From Halobacillus hunanensis (lineage in GTDB: Bacteria > Bacillota > Bacilli > Bacillales > Halobacillaceae), in the NCBI RefSeq assembly GCF_900166655.1, contig NZ_FVZB01000005.1, positions 377,001 through 441,000 on the forward strand: a stretch of DNA of 64,000 nt, given 5' to 3'. Made by a program: the position numbers and the translations under genes. The notes beneath the pieces were generated by a model. It made no database searches. It saw only the letters and a program-made list of their open reading frames with translations, and was not told where the DNA came from. This document shows, in pieces, positions 1-8,880 of this stretch (position 1 is the stretch's first letter; each line of letters opens with the position of its first letter).

Positions 1-1380
1 AAGGAACACAGTTATTCTCAGAATGATGAAACGAAACCAAGAAAGGGGTATAGCGTTAATCACTTACTGAAATTCGCGATTCCTTCTTTAGCTGGAATCT
101 TTTTGTTTATGATACCTCTTAGTATTCAAGGAGAAATTACCATTCCAGTCGCCTTACTGGCGAGCTGGATTCAAAGCACATTCGCTGGAGTGTTACCGGA
201 ATTCATAACGAGCGTGATCATTTTAACAGCTGTGATGACGGTTGTAACGAAAGCTTTCAAGCCTGATTGGATTTTGGAAAAGCCATTCTTGAAAGGTCTT
301 TTTGGGGTGTCGACAGTCTGGTTTTGGACAAGGATGCTGGCCATGATATTTGTAATCATGACCTTCTTTGAGATAGGTCCTCAGTTCATATGGTCAGATG
401 CGACCGGGGGATTGTTGTTTAATGATCTAATCCCAGCTCTGTTTGCGGTATTTCTTTTTGCGGGACTGCTCTTACCGTTGTTACTGGACTTTGGATTGCT
501 CGAATTGTGCGGAGCTTTATTTACTAAAATTATCAAACCAGTTTTTACCTTACCAGGCCGATCCTCCATTGATTGTCTGGCGTCTTGGCTGGGGGACGGT
601 ACAATCGGTGTGCTTTTGACTAACAAGCAATACGAAGAAGGGTATTATACGAAAAGAGAAGCAGCTGTCATCGGGACCACCTTCTCCGTTGTCTCTATCA
701 CATTTACGATTGTTGTCCTAACACTTATGGATCTCCAACATATGTTTTTTCAATATTATTTAACCATCGTTGTTGCAGGTTTAGCTGCAGCCTTAATTTG
801 CCCGCGCATCCCGCCGCTTTCCAGGAAACAAGACCAGTATTATGAACACGCGGACAATCATTTTAATGAAAAAATCCCTGGAGATGTCTCTTCACTTAAA
901 TGGGGGATGGATCAGGCAGTAGAAAAAGCGAAATCAACCAGGTGGACATCGGTTATAAAAGGTGGAGGGCAAAATGTTTTGGATATGTGGATGGGGGTTA
1001 TCCCCATCGTAATGGCGATTGGAACGGTAGCATTGATTGTTGCTGAGTACACGCCGGTATTCGAATTTATTGGAGCGCCGTTTATCGTTATCCTTAACTT
1101 GCTGCAAATTCCCGAAGCAGCTGCAGCCGCTCCATCCATGGTTGTTGGCTTCGCAGATATGTTTCTGCCAGCAGTTCTAGGGAGCGGTATCGAAAGTCCT
1201 TTAACTAGATTTGTCATCGCTTGTGTATCGGTTACCCAATTAATTTATATGTCGGAGGTTGGCGGGCTTTTGCTTGGTTCCAAACTTCCGGTTAACTTTA
1301 AAGATCTTGTGATCATTTTTATTGAGCGAACTTTAATCACACTGCCAATTATCGCTTTGATGGCACACTTATTCTTTTAA
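1..1380 (+). CDS. YjiH family integral membrane protein, 3' part
   Basis: The frame is open from base 1, so the gene begins upstream of the window and only its C-terminal 459 residues are seen. The protein is strongly hydrophobic with many membrane segments (for example FLFMIPLSIQG and VMAIGTVALIVAEYTPV). It has the look of the YjiH family, whose members carry nucleoside-recognition (Gate) domains. Substrate is unknown. The ATG at 103 lies inside a membrane segment and is unlikely to be the start. A hairpin follows the stop. Confidence 0.75.
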   Translation, partial: KEHSYSQNDETKPRKGYSVNHLLKFAIPSLAGIFLFMIPLSIQGEITIPVALLASWIQSTFAGVLPEFITSVIILTAVMTVVTKAFKPDWILEKPFLKGLFGVSTVWFWTRMLAMIFVIMTFFEIGPQFIWSDATGGLLFNDLIPALFAVFLFAGLLLPLLLDFGLLELCGALFTKIIKPVFTLPGRSSIDCLASWLGDGTIGVLLTNKQYEEGYYTKREAAVIGTTFSVVSITFTIVVLTLMDLQHMFFQYYLTIVVAGLAAALICPRIPPLSRKQDQYYEHADNHFNEKIPGDVSSLKWGMDQAVEKAKSTRWTSVIKGGGQNVLDMWMGVIPIVMAIGTVALIVAEYTPVFEFIGAPFIVILNLLQIPEAAAAAPSMVVGFADMFLPAVLGSGIESPLTRFVIACVSVTQLIYMSEVGGLLLGSKLPVNFKDLVIIFIERTLITLPIIALMAHLFF

Positions 1381-1433
1381 TTTAGAAAGGATAATAGTTA
1401 TCGATATGTACAAAATGCTATGAAGTTTGGAAA

Positions 1434-1465
1434 GCCCTCAACAAGCTAACAAGGTTGTTGGGGGC
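1434..1465 (+). terminator. hairpin downstream of the YjiH-family gene
   Basis: GCCCTCAACAA pairs with TTGTTGGGGGC (one G-T wobble) across a ten-base loop. Only a weak T-rich stretch follows, so this is a possible rather than classical terminator. Confidence 0.5.
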
Positions 1466-1484
1466 ATATTTAGGTGTGCAATTT

Positions 1485-1519
1485 GAATAAAAAATACCAC
1501 CGAGAGTGCATCTCGGTGG
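1485..1519 (-). terminator. Rho-independent terminator of the CAP-domain gene
   Basis: CCACCGAGA and TCTCGGTGG form a perfect 9-bp stem. Read on the minus strand it is followed by a T-rich run (TATTTTTTATTC). It lies 17 bases past the stop of the minus-strand CAP gene. Confidence 0.85.
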
Positions 1520-1535
1520 CAGAATCATAGTCTAA

Positions 1536-2375
1536 TTATTTACCAATGAACATTTGAGTCCAGTAGTTACCTTCTTCCACATATCCTACACCAATGTGTG
1601 TGAAGGAAGGGTTCATGATGTTTTTACGGTGACCTTCACTGTTCATCCATCCTTGAACCACTTCTTGTGGAGAAGTTTGTCCCATTGCAATATTTTCTCC
1701 GGCACTGCGATAGTCAATACCGTATGCATTCATCATATCAAACGGTGACCCGTAAGTCGGGCTATTGTGGGAAAAGTAGTTTTTTTGCTGCATATCAAGA
1801 GATTTATCTCCTGCTACTTTACTTAATTCTACATCTAGTTTCAGTGGTTCTAGTCCTGCTTGAGTACGCTCAGCATTTGTTAATTCTACAACCTTTTTCT
1901 CAAATGCTGATACGACTGAACTGTCGGCAGATTGTTCTGTTTGCTCCTTAGTTTGAGCTGTTTCTTCGGCTTGTGGTTGAGCCTCGGCTTTTGTTGGCTG
2001 TTTTGGTTGAGCCTCAGCTTTAGCTGGCTGCTCTTCAGCTGGTGCTGGTTGTTGCTCAGCCTTAGCCGGTTGTGGCTGCTGGTCTTCTTTAGCAGGTGTG
2101 CTAGGCTGTTCTGTTTTTTCTTGAGCCTTTTGAGGTGTTTCTGTTTGCTGCTCAGCTTGAGCTGGCTGCTCCATTCCAACCTGGGCCTTTTCTATCTGTT
2201 TTAAGATGGATTGGATTGAGCTACCTTCTTGAAACTTCCCAATCATTTCCTCCCAATTTGTCGAGCAATCTATATTAGTGTTCTTCTGATCCGCAGTCGA
2301 CGCTTGCGTTGCTGCTGGAGCAAATAAAAGCGATGCCGCTACGGCTCCAGAAATGATAAATGACATACCTTTCAT
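1536..2375 (-). CDS. secreted CAP-domain (SCP/PR1, YkwD-like) protein
   Basis: A 279-residue protein. Residues 1-25 form a Sec signal peptide (MKGMSFIISGAVAASLLFAP, then an AxA-type end). Residues about 60-155 are a low-complexity Q/E/A/P/K linker made of repeated KAEAQP/AEQQP-like units. Residues about 160-279 form a CAP domain like B. subtilis YkwD, with NAERTQAGLEPL, the YFSHNSP motif, GENIA and the terminal YWTQMF. The start ATG follows AAGGAGGAAGTAAAAC. CAP proteins of bacilli are extracellular and of uncertain role, often spore- or wall-associated. It stands alone between two terminators. Confidence 0.85.
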   Translation of the reverse strand: MKGMSFIISGAVAASLLFAPAATQASTADQKNTNIDCSTNWEEMIGKFQEGSSIQSILKQIEKAQVGMEQPAQAEQQTETPQKAQEKTEQPSTPAKEDQQPQPAKAEQQPAPAEEQPAKAEAQPKQPTKAEAQPQAEETAQTKEQTEQSADSSVVSAFEKKVVELTNAERTQAGLEPLKLDVELSKVAGDKSLDMQQKNYFSHNSPTYGSPFDMMNAYGIDYRSAGENIAMGQTSPQEVVQGWMNSEGHRKNIMNPSFTHIGVGYVEEGNYWTQMFIGK

Positions 2376-2790
2376 GTTTTACTTCCTCCTTTTGGGTTTT
2401 TGTCTTTCCGACTCTTTTATACTATCATTCGATTTTTGTAATATAGTAGGATAAATCTGGTTAACTCTATTTTTCTAGTGCTAATAAGTTGACAAAACAG
2501 GTATATACATAGAAAAATTCAAGTTATCCTTGATAACACGGGGGTTCCCTTATTTGGCCTTCATAGAAAAAATCATCATGTATTGGAATTTATAAGGATA
2601 TAAAGAAAAATATTAACAATGCATTTAGGTTGACAAGCTTTTTAACGGCAAGTTTTTGTTACGAATGTTACTTCAATATTACAATTGTTTGCTACTTATA
2701 TAGGAATAGGGACCCATATTCTATAAATAATGGAAGGGATTTAGTAATCCATCAAATGTAAACGGAAAAGTAGGGAGGAGAAGGAAAAAT
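2376..2790. other. AT-rich intergenic stretch without a recognised gene
   Basis: About 415 bases between two minus-strand genes. It must hold the promoter of the CAP gene, but I could not find a convincing -35/-10 pair at normal spacing. No ORF with a ribosome site and no repeat shared with the rest of the window was seen. Confidence 0.4.
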
Positions 2791-2826
2791 TAAAATCCCG
2801 TACCACCGTTAGAGTGGTACGGGATT
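2788..2826 (-). terminator. Rho-independent terminator of the MBL hydrolase gene
   Basis: AATCCCGTACCAC and GTGGTACGGGATT form a perfect 13-bp stem with a 7-base loop. On the minus strand it is followed by TTTTAATTTTT. It lies 20 bases after the MBL stop codon. Confidence 0.9.
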
Positions 2827-2845
2827 GCTTACTTGAGCACACAGG

Positions 2846-3823
2846 TTACAAACTAGCTACGGTATAATGATACACACCGTTTCTCATAATTTTATTAATC
2901 TGACCCCTGGTTTCTAAATAGTCGAGCTGCCCGATAATCTCTGACATAACTAGGGAGAATTGTTGGTTGTAAGTAGAACCGTAATAGCTTTGGGCAATTT
3001 CTCTGCCTGTTGAAGCACCCTTCTCAATAAGGGATATGATTTTATTTCCCTTTTGGTCAATACGATTTAATCGCTTTTTAACTAATGCCTGAGGATTGTG
3101 AATGATAGCTCCATGACCAGAATAGACAAGTTGAACGGGGAGGGAAGCAATGGATTTTAAGGACTCGACGCTTTGATAGAGGGTCGGCAGTCGCTTTCCA
3201 TTTTCATCAGGTTCAACTAAAGCATTGCTGGAAATGTGCTGGATAAGTACGTCAGCTCCTAACAAAACTCCAGCTTTTTCTTCCCAAAGTCCGATTTGGT
3301 CAGGAGCGTGGCCTGGAAAGTGAAGAACACTTAACCCGTCAAGCGGAGCTTCTTCAATTGGTGAAAGGTTTGCTTCTACGGCAAGGTGACGATTATTTTC
3401 GAGGGAGCGCTTTAGATGATTAACCTGTACTTCTCCTCTTTCTCCGCAGTCAAATTCATTATATAAGGTTTCAAAAAACTGGATGCGCTTCTTCAAAAAT
3501 GCCTCATCTCTTTGCAGGCGGGGGAAAGCTTTTCTATGAGCGTAAACAGGGATATCATGTTGTGCAACGATTTGATCCACCAAACCACAGTGATCAATGT
3601 GGTGATGACTGAGGACAATGCCTGTCAGCTCTTTAAGTTCGAATTGGTTTTCTTCTAAAGTTTGATGAAGCGCATGCCAGTATGAATCTCCTGTCCAGCC
3701 CGCATCAAATAATAGCAGCTGATTTTTGGTTGAAAGGAGATAGAAATTTACTGTTTTCAAACTGCCCGGAGTTGGTACAGAAATCGGATATAAATTGAAA
3801 GTACTTGTTTGAGATTCAATCAT
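2846..3823 (-). CDS. MBL-fold metallo-hydrolase
   Basis: A 325-residue metallo-beta-lactamase-fold hydrolase. The metal motif HHHIDH is at residues 73-78, with later ligands in FPGHAPD and YSGHGAI. The C-terminal ~90 residues look like a helical/winged-helix tail. I chose the ATG at 3823 because AGGGGC lies 9 bases before it; the in-frame GTG at 3832 directly abuts that site. The enzyme probably hydrolyses a thioester or lactone, but the substrate cannot be told. It has the same layout as the MBL gene at 10578 inside the aromatic cluster. Monocistronic, with its own terminator. Confidence 0.8.
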   Translation of the reverse strand: MIESQTSTFNLYPISVPTPGSLKTVNFYLLSTKNQLLLFDAGWTGDSYWHALHQTLEENQFELKELTGIVLSHHHIDHCGLVDQIVAQHDIPVYAHRKAFPRLQRDEAFLKKRIQFFETLYNEFDCGERGEVQVNHLKRSLENNRHLAVEANLSPIEEAPLDGLSVLHFPGHAPDQIGLWEEKAGVLLGADVLIQHISSNALVEPDENGKRLPTLYQSVESLKSIASLPVQLVYSGHGAIIHNPQALVKKRLNRIDQKGNKIISLIEKGASTGREIAQSYYGSTYNQQFSLVMSEIIGQLDYLETRGQINKIMRNGVYHYTVASL

Positions 3824-3946
3824 ATTTATCACGCCCCTATCTAAAAGTTCTATTTCGGCAGAGAGATCTTTTGCTAGAATTATACATTATTTAATGCGTT
3901 CATTCCACATTTTGACACCTCAGATCATCCATTCATTTCCATTTTT

Positions 3947-3986
3947 AAAAAGGAGCGGCTGCATCATCTGCATGCTGCTCCTTTTT
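3947..3986 (-). terminator. terminator of the ferredoxin operon (possibly bidirectional)
   Basis: AAAAAGGAGC (3947-3956) and GCTCCTTTTT (3977-3986) form a perfect 10-bp stem. T runs exist on both strands. It lies about 160 bases past the ferredoxin stop, with a degenerate tandem repeat between. Confidence 0.75.
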
Positions 3987-4001
3987 GGCAGATTACTCTT
4001 T

Positions 4002-4128
4002 ATAGCTTCCTAACGATGAGGGATAATGTCTTGTCTCAAAAGTATAGCGTCCTATCTCATAATGTTAACGCCCTAACTCGAGGTGATAGTGACTTAGCGT
4101 AGGAATATAGCGACCTAACCTCATTTGG
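4002..4128. repeat. six degenerate ~22-bp tandem units
   Basis: Units begin at about 4002, 4022, 4044, 4066, 4088 and 4107 and are 19-22 bases long. They approximate ATAGCG(T/A)CCTAACTCAT followed by 3-5 variable bases. No unit is identical to another. The array lies in the 3' untranslated region of the ferredoxin gene, before its terminator. It is not a CRISPR: there are no constant repeats with unique spacers. Confidence 0.6.
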
Positions 4129-4147
4129 ATAGACTGTCTTCGTTGAC

Positions 4148-4417
<270 letters not shown>

Positions 4418-4420
4418 TTA

Positions 4421-5428
4421 TTAAGCGAAAACACTCGTGCTGTGCTTTGGCTGAACCTTGGCTTTTGGATCCATATAGGCCTTTGCATTGTTTACAGCGG
4501 TAGGGCCTTCGCCAAAGCCACTGGCAATTAATTTCACTTTTCCATCATACGTACAAATATCTCCTGCAGCATAAACTCCTGGGATAGCCGTTTCCATTTT
4601 GGAATTTACGACTATTGAATTCTTGTCAATTTCTAATCCCCAGTTTTTCATAGGCCCGAGAGAGGCTAAGAATCCAAAGTTCACGATGACGTCATCAACT
4701 TTAATGCAATGTTGATCGTCGTTTTTCTTACTATGCCTGATTACGGTTTCATTAATTAATTCCTCATTCCCATTAAATCGTTCAGGTTTATATGGAGTTT
4801 TAATGGAAACTTTGCTATTAAGAAGCTGTTCAACGCTATGTTCATGGGCTCTGAATTTATCTCTTCGGTGAACAAGAGTAACCTGTTTCGCTAAAGGTTC
4901 TAACATGAGGGCCCAGTCCACAGCGGAATCTCCTCCCCCAAATAGCAGAACGTTTTTATCCTTGAATCGATTTAAATCTTTAATATGGTAATGAAGGTTT
5001 TTCCCTTCATACTGCAGGGCATCCTTTAAATCTAGCTTTCTAGGGCTGAATGCCCCATTTCCTGCTGTTATGATCACGGTTTTTGTATAGTGTACTCCTT
5101 GGTTTGTTGTTAACTTGATCGTCTGGTCTTCCAGAACTTCTAAATCCTCAACCATTTCCTCTAAACAAACGGTAGGGTCAAAATAATTAGCTTGCTCTGT
5201 TAATCGATCAACCAGGTCCTGAGCTTTTACTTTAGGAAAGCCTCCAACGTCATAAATGTACTTCTCCGGATATAGTGCGGTGAGCTGGCCTCCCAAATGC
5301 GGTAAACTTTCTACAATTTTGACGGATGACTGTCGCATTCCAGCATAAAAGGCTGTAAATAAGCCTACAGGTCCACCGCCAATAATCGTAATGTCATACA
5401 CCTTTTCGTCCTCGTAGAACGTGTACAA
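4421..5428 (-). CDS. ferredoxin--NADP reductase, thioredoxin-reductase-like (YumC type)
   Basis: A 335-residue flavoprotein. It has an N-terminal FAD motif ([16 protein letters not shown], residues ~15-30), a central NADPH motif ([13 protein letters not shown]) and the C-terminal FAD-binding GDICTY. It lacks the CxxC redox pair of thioredoxin reductases, as expected for type 2 FNRs like B. subtilis YumC. The start is TTG, 6 bases after GGAGGG. It transfers electrons between NADPH and ferredoxin. It heads the operon with the ferredoxin gene and is transcribed from the promoter at 5448-5509. Confidence 0.88.
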   Translation of the reverse strand: MYTFYEDEKVYDITIIGGGPVGLFTAFYAGMRQSSVKIVESLPHLGGQLTALYPEKYIYDVGGFPKVKAQDLVDRLTEQANYFDPTVCLEEMVEDLEVLEDQTIKLTTNQGVHYTKTVIITAGNGAFSPRKLDLKDALQYEGKNLHYHIKDLNRFKDKNVLLFGGGDSAVDWALMLEPLAKQVTLVHRRDKFRAHEHSVEQLLNSKVSIKTPYKPERFNGNEELINETVIRHSKKNDDQHCIKVDDVIVNFGFLASLGPMKNWGLEIDKNSIVVNSKMETAIPGVYAAGDICTYDGKVKLIASGFGEGPTAVNNAKAYMDPKAKVQPKHSTSVFA

Positions 5429-5447
5429 TAAGATCCCTCCAAATTAC

Positions 5448-5509
5448 ATTATGTTTTATTTACTATCGTAATTTATAAATAATATATATCATGATCTTTA
5501 AGGTGTCAA
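5448..5509 (-). promoter_or_regulatory. promoter and putative operator of the reductase-ferredoxin operon
   Basis: Read on the minus strand: TTGACA (5509-5504), 17-nt spacer, TATATT (5486-5481), 11 nt, then a 22-base AT-rich site at 5469-5448 that begins ACGATAGTAAATAAA and ends ACATAAT. The same arrangement stands before the gene at 5763 and before paaA. The site would sit just past the transcription start, a good position for a repressor. PaaX is the likely ligand (inference). Confidence 0.75.
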
Positions 5510-5679
5510 ATGGTTTTTAGCTTTGTGCAGGCTTTTACAAATCAGAGTGAAAGCGTATATAGATACATCAATGACATTGAATATTTAAAATTCTGAAAAA
5601 ATGGCAGTATATAAAAGGAAATGGAAGATATCACTTAATTATAAGGCTTTAAATGTAATGAAATGGTCAATTTGAGGGT

Positions 5680-5741
5680 TTGATAAAGCAGTCAATGTTC
5701 TTTACATTATGTATATGGAACGATAGTAAATAAATAGTAAT
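5680..5741 (+). promoter_or_regulatory. promoter and putative operator of the first enoyl-CoA hydratase gene
   Basis: TTGATA (5680-5685), 17-nt spacer, TACATT (5703-5708), 11 nt, then the site at 5720-5741. Its first 15 bases, ACGATAGTAAATAAA, are identical to those of the divergent reductase promoter. The spacing from the -10 equals that in the other two promoters. Confidence 0.7.
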
Positions 5742-5762
5742 GAAAATTAGGAGGAATGAAAC

Positions 5763-6554
5763 ATGACAACAGCAACTGAAAGCAAATTAACGGTAACGAA
5801 AAACAAAGGCATTGCAGAAGTACACATTCATGTGAACAAATCTAATTCTTACAACTTGGATTTTTACCGTGAATTAAATGCGGCGATTGATGACATCCGC
5901 TTCGATAATGACATTAAAGTAGCCGTACTGATGAGTGACATGCCGAAATTCTTCTCAGCTGGAGCGGATGTTTCATTCTTAAAATCTGCTGAACCGAAAT
6001 TCAAGACACAGTTTTGCCTTTTCTGTAATGAAACCTTAGATAAGATCGCGCGTTCTCCACAAATCTGGATTGCTTGCTTAGAAGGCCACACAGTTGGGGG
6101 CGGCCTGGAAATGGCACTTGCCTGTGATCTTCGCTTTATGGGGGATTCCGCTGGAAAGATCGGGCTTCCGGAAATCAGCCTTGGTGTGTTAGCTGGAACA
6201 GGCGGAACACAGCGTTTGGCTCGTCAAGTTGGCCATTCTAAAGCGCTCGATATGAACATTACCGGGGATACGATTTCTCCGCAAGAAGCGCTGGACATCC
6301 AACTCGTGGACAAAGTGTACCCACAGGAAGAAACACGTGAAAAGACATTAGCTTATGCTGAGAAGGTCGCGAGCCAGGCCACGTATGCGGCCTCAAACAT
6401 TAAGCTTTCCATTATGAACGGCAAAGAAATGCCGTTAAATGCAGCCATCCGTTACGAAGGAGAACTGCAGAACCTGTTGTTCCGTTCTGAAGACGCTCAA
6501 GAAGGCTTGAGTGCTTTCCTAGAAAAACGCGAGGCTGACTGGAGCGGAAAATAA
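5763..6554 (+). CDS. enoyl-CoA hydratase/isomerase, copy 1
   Basis: A 263-residue crotonase-fold enzyme. The oxyanion-hole segment is SAGADV (65-70) and GHTVGGGLE (108-116). Both acid/base residues of hydratases are present: E116 and E137 (GLPEISLG). The start ATG follows AGGAGGAATGAAAC. It is a near twin of the gene at 17214, with one residue differing (S7 here, N7 there), although the DNA differs at 44 positions. Likely role: hydration or isomerisation of a ring-derived CoA ester (PaaF/PaaG-like). Which step cannot be told. It has its own promoter and is followed by a terminator-like hairpin. Confidence 0.88.
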   Translation: MTTATESKLTVTKNKGIAEVHIHVNKSNSYNLDFYRELNAAIDDIRFDNDIKVAVLMSDMPKFFSAGADVSFLKSAEPKFKTQFCLFCNETLDKIARSPQIWIACLEGHTVGGGLEMALACDLRFMGDSAGKIGLPEISLGVLAGTGGTQRLARQVGHSKALDMNITGDTISPQEALDIQLVDKVYPQEETREKTLAYAEKVASQATYAASNIKLSIMNGKEMPLNAAIRYEGELQNLLFRSEDAQEGLSAFLEKREADWSGK

Positions 6555-6575
6555 TTTTGATTAAGTAAAGTGAGG

Positions 6576-6606
6576 GGCGGTATCGGTGTTCCGGTATCGC
6601 CTTTTT
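6576..6606 (+). terminator. terminator between hydratase copy 1 and the CoA-transferase genes
   Basis: GGCGGTATCGG and CCGGTATCGCC form an 11-bp stem with two G-T wobbles, a TGTT loop and then TTTTT. No separate promoter was found before 6662, so partial read-through may set a higher level for the hydratase than for the genes after it. Confidence 0.8.
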
Positions 6607-6661
6607 AAGTCATTGTGAATCTCATATGTAAGCATCATTATTCCAGTGGAGGTGAAAGACG

Positions 6662-7576
6662 GTGGAACAAAAAGTTCAGTCATTAGATGCAGCGATTAAA
6701 GAACACGTGAAAAGCGGTGATTCGGTTGTCATGGGAGCCTGTTTAGAACCGATGATTCCATTTGCTGCAGCACATGAGATGGTTCGCCAGCAAAAAGAAA
6801 AGCTTAATGTAATTGCGCCGATCTCGGATATTTTGTTTGATCTGTTAATTGGTGCAGGAGCCGTTCAAAAAGTAACAGCCGCCTGGGCAGGGAACGTGAG
6901 TGCAGGATTAGGCCATAATTATCGTCGCTCTGTAGAAAAGGGGGTTCCTTTTCCGATTGAAATTGAGGACCACAGCAATTTCTCAATAGGATTGGCATTG
7001 TTAGCTGGAGCTATGGGAGTTCCGTTTTTACCAACTCGGTCTTTGTTAGGCACGAATATTCTAGATACCAATCCCGGTTTACAAACGCAGGATTATGAAG
7101 GAGAAAAACTCGTCTACGTGCCGGCACTAACCCCAGATGTGGCAATCCTTGGGGTGCAAAGGGCTGACAAAGAAGGAAATGCACATTTGTGGGGGAATCT
7201 GGGTATCGCACAGGATGCTGCCATGGCAAGTAAAAAAGTTATTTTACTTGCAGAAGAAATCGTGGAAACTCACGAAATTGACAGTGATCCAAACCGTGTA
7301 TTAGTACCTGGTTTTAAGGTTTCTTCAGTTGTTTCCTGTCCAGGTTTTGCCCATCCATCTCCCGTACAGGGATACTACAAGCGGGATCATGAATTCTTCC
7401 ATTCGTACCATAAAGAAACGAAAACGAGAGAAGGCTTTCTTTCCTGGCTGGACAATTATGTCCTAGGGGTCAACTCCCATGAAGAGTACTTACAAAAAGT
7501 GGGGCGTGAACGATTAGAGAATCTTCAAATAAAAATGGAAAAATTAGCGGCACCCGTCAATTATGCGGCTGAGTAA
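6662..7576 (+). CDS. CoA-transferase subunit A family protein (IpdA/GctA-like)
   Basis: A 304-residue class I CoA-transferase alpha-type subunit. It has the PFLPTRS segment and a C-terminal region of the type seen in IpdA, the actinobacterial steroid ring-opening hydrolase subunit (CPGFAHPSPV, YYKRDHEFF, WLDNYVLG). Glutaconate CoA-transferase GctA has a similar length. The start is GTG, 7 bases after GGAGGTG. Its partner follows 15 bases later. Possible roles are moving CoA onto an acid substrate, or hydrolytic opening of a cyclic acyl-CoA. The sequence alone does not decide. Confidence 0.75.
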   Translation: MEQKVQSLDAAIKEHVKSGDSVVMGACLEPMIPFAAAHEMVRQQKEKLNVIAPISDILFDLLIGAGAVQKVTAAWAGNVSAGLGHNYRRSVEKGVPFPIEIEDHSNFSIGLALLAGAMGVPFLPTRSLLGTNILDTNPGLQTQDYEGEKLVYVPALTPDVAILGVQRADKEGNAHLWGNLGIAQDAAMASKKVILLAEEIVETHEIDSDPNRVLVPGFKVSSVVSCPGFAHPSPVQGYYKRDHEFFHSYHKETKTREGFLSWLDNYVLGVNSHEEYLQKVGRERLENLQIKMEKLAAPVNYAAE

Positions 7577-7591
7577 AGGAGGTTGGAAAAA

Positions 7592-8347
7592 ATGAATTAT
7601 ACAACAGGGGAACTAATGGTTGTAGCTGCTGCCAGGGAAATTAAGGATAAAGAAGTGGTTTTTGTAGGAATGAGACTTCCGATGCTCGCTTTCGCCGTAG
7701 CTAAACGAACGCATGCACCTAATGCTGTTGGTTTTTATGAATGTGGTATCGTAAGGGATTTTCCTTCCGAGGAGTTACTTTACACGATGGGAGACACTCC
7801 GAATATTGAAGGAGCGAAGTGGTGTACTTCCACGAATCACTTAATGTTTTTGATGCAGCGTGGAGATGTGGACTGTGGATTCATTGGCGGAGCAGAGATA
7901 GATAAATATGGAAATGTGAATACATCTTATATTGGTGATCATAAGGAACCAACTGTGAAACTGCCGGGCAGTGGAGGCGCTGCTGACATTGCAGGTTTAT
8001 CAAAACGGCTGCTGGTCATTATGAATCATGAAAAAAGGCGTCTGACAGAAAAAGTTGATTATATTACCTCTCCTGGTGCAGGGACTGGAGGGGAATGGCG
8101 TCAGGAAAACGGTCTTCCCAGGGGTGGAATTGGAGCATTAATCACAACTCTTGGAGTCATGCGCCCCAGCGACAACAATGAACTAGAGCTATCTTCTCAC
8201 CATCCAGGGGTGTCAAAAGAAGAAGTCAACGAAAATACAGGCTGGGATTTAAAGGAAGCCAGCGACTTAAAGGAGACTCCTCCTCCTCAGCCTGAAGAGT
8301 TGGATGTTATACGCTCCATCGACCCAAATGGATTTTGGACAGGATAA
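7592..8347 (+). CDS. CoA-transferase subunit B family protein (IpdB/GctB-like)
   Basis: A 251-residue beta-type subunit, partner of the preceding gene. E50 in GFYECGI lies where glutaconate CoA-transferase has its catalytic Glu. As far as I recall, IpdB proteins lack it, so true CoA transfer is plausible. The end (SSHHPGVSKEEV, then P..PEELDVIRSIDP) resembles the family end of IpdB. I chose ATG 7592, 9 bases after AGGAGG; the in-frame TTG at 7583 abuts that site. Confidence 0.75.
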   Translation: MNYTTGELMVVAAAREIKDKEVVFVGMRLPMLAFAVAKRTHAPNAVGFYECGIVRDFPSEELLYTMGDTPNIEGAKWCTSTNHLMFLMQRGDVDCGFIGGAEIDKYGNVNTSYIGDHKEPTVKLPGSGGAADIAGLSKRLLVIMNHEKRRLTEKVDYITSPGAGTGGEWRQENGLPRGGIGALITTLGVMRPSDNNELELSSHHPGVSKEEVNENTGWDLKEASDLKETPPPQPEELDVIRSIDPNGFWTG

Positions 8348-8365
8348 GAGAAAGGAGAATGTGTT

Positions 8366-8809
8366 ATGCGCAGTAATGAGGTGAATTTTTTAATAAATTG
8401 GGGCGATACAGACATGGCAGGTATCGTTTATTATCCGAACTATTTCAAGTGGTTCGATATAGCGGGCCACCAATTTTTTCGTAGCTGTGAATTGTCGCCA
8501 AAGAAACTGGAGGAAGAACAAGGAATCATTTTACCGATGATGGATACTCGCTGCACCTTTAAGAAGCCTCTTTATTATGATGATTTGATGACCGTCGTAA
8601 CGACAGCAGAGGAAGTGAACAATAAAACGATCAAACTTACCCATGAAGTGTATCGCGGTCAGGATCTTACCGGTCATGGATATGAATTGAGGGGCTGGGT
8701 GAAAAAATTCGAAGACGGAATTAAAGCAGTTCCCATCCCTGAAGAAGCCAGGCTAATGCTTACGGCAGACAAACATACCACCTCCAAAAAGCCACAGTTT
8801 AATGCATAA
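8366..8809 (+). CDS. acyl-CoA thioesterase of the 4-hydroxybenzoyl-CoA thioesterase (4HBT) family
   Basis: A 147-residue single hot-dog domain. The signature TDMAGIVYYPNYFKWFD near the N-terminus contains the family catalytic Asp (D16). Its role in an aromatic-CoA cluster is probably to release CoA from dead-end thioesters, as PaaI does. YbgC-like proteins are the other possibility. The ATG follows AAGGAGAATGTGTT. It is 18 bases after the CoA-transferase B gene. Confidence 0.82.
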   Translation: MRSNEVNFLINWGDTDMAGIVYYPNYFKWFDIAGHQFFRSCELSPKKLEEEQGIILPMMDTRCTFKKPLYYDDLMTVVTTAEEVNNKTIKLTHEVYRGQDLTGHGYELRGWVKKFEDGIKAVPIPEEARLMLTADKHTTSKKPQFNA

Positions 8810-8822
8810 TACGCTTTAATCA

Positions 8823-8844
8823 TCTATAATAAAAATAACATATC
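8823..8844 (+). promoter_or_regulatory. paaX: weak copy of the putative operator before paaX
   Basis: The 22-mer matches the paaA operator at 16 of 22 positions, including TATAAT and ATAACATA blocks. A CATAAT that could be a -10 lies upstream, but no -35 is visible. Because the motif is AT-rich this may be chance. It would fit autoregulation of paaX. Confidence 0.3.
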
Positions 8845-8880
8845 AATTTACTATACATCGAGGTAATGGATGGTGAAAAA

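Noticed and set aside
1932-2204. 90-residue plus-strand ORF rich in Leu, Trp, Cys and Phe
   Set aside because: It is the antisense reading of the Q/E/A/P-rich linker of the CAP protein. No ribosome site; the bias is explained by the repeat.
4002-4128. possible CRISPR array
   Set aside because: Units are short, all different, and contiguous, without constant repeats and unique spacers, and there are no cas genes.
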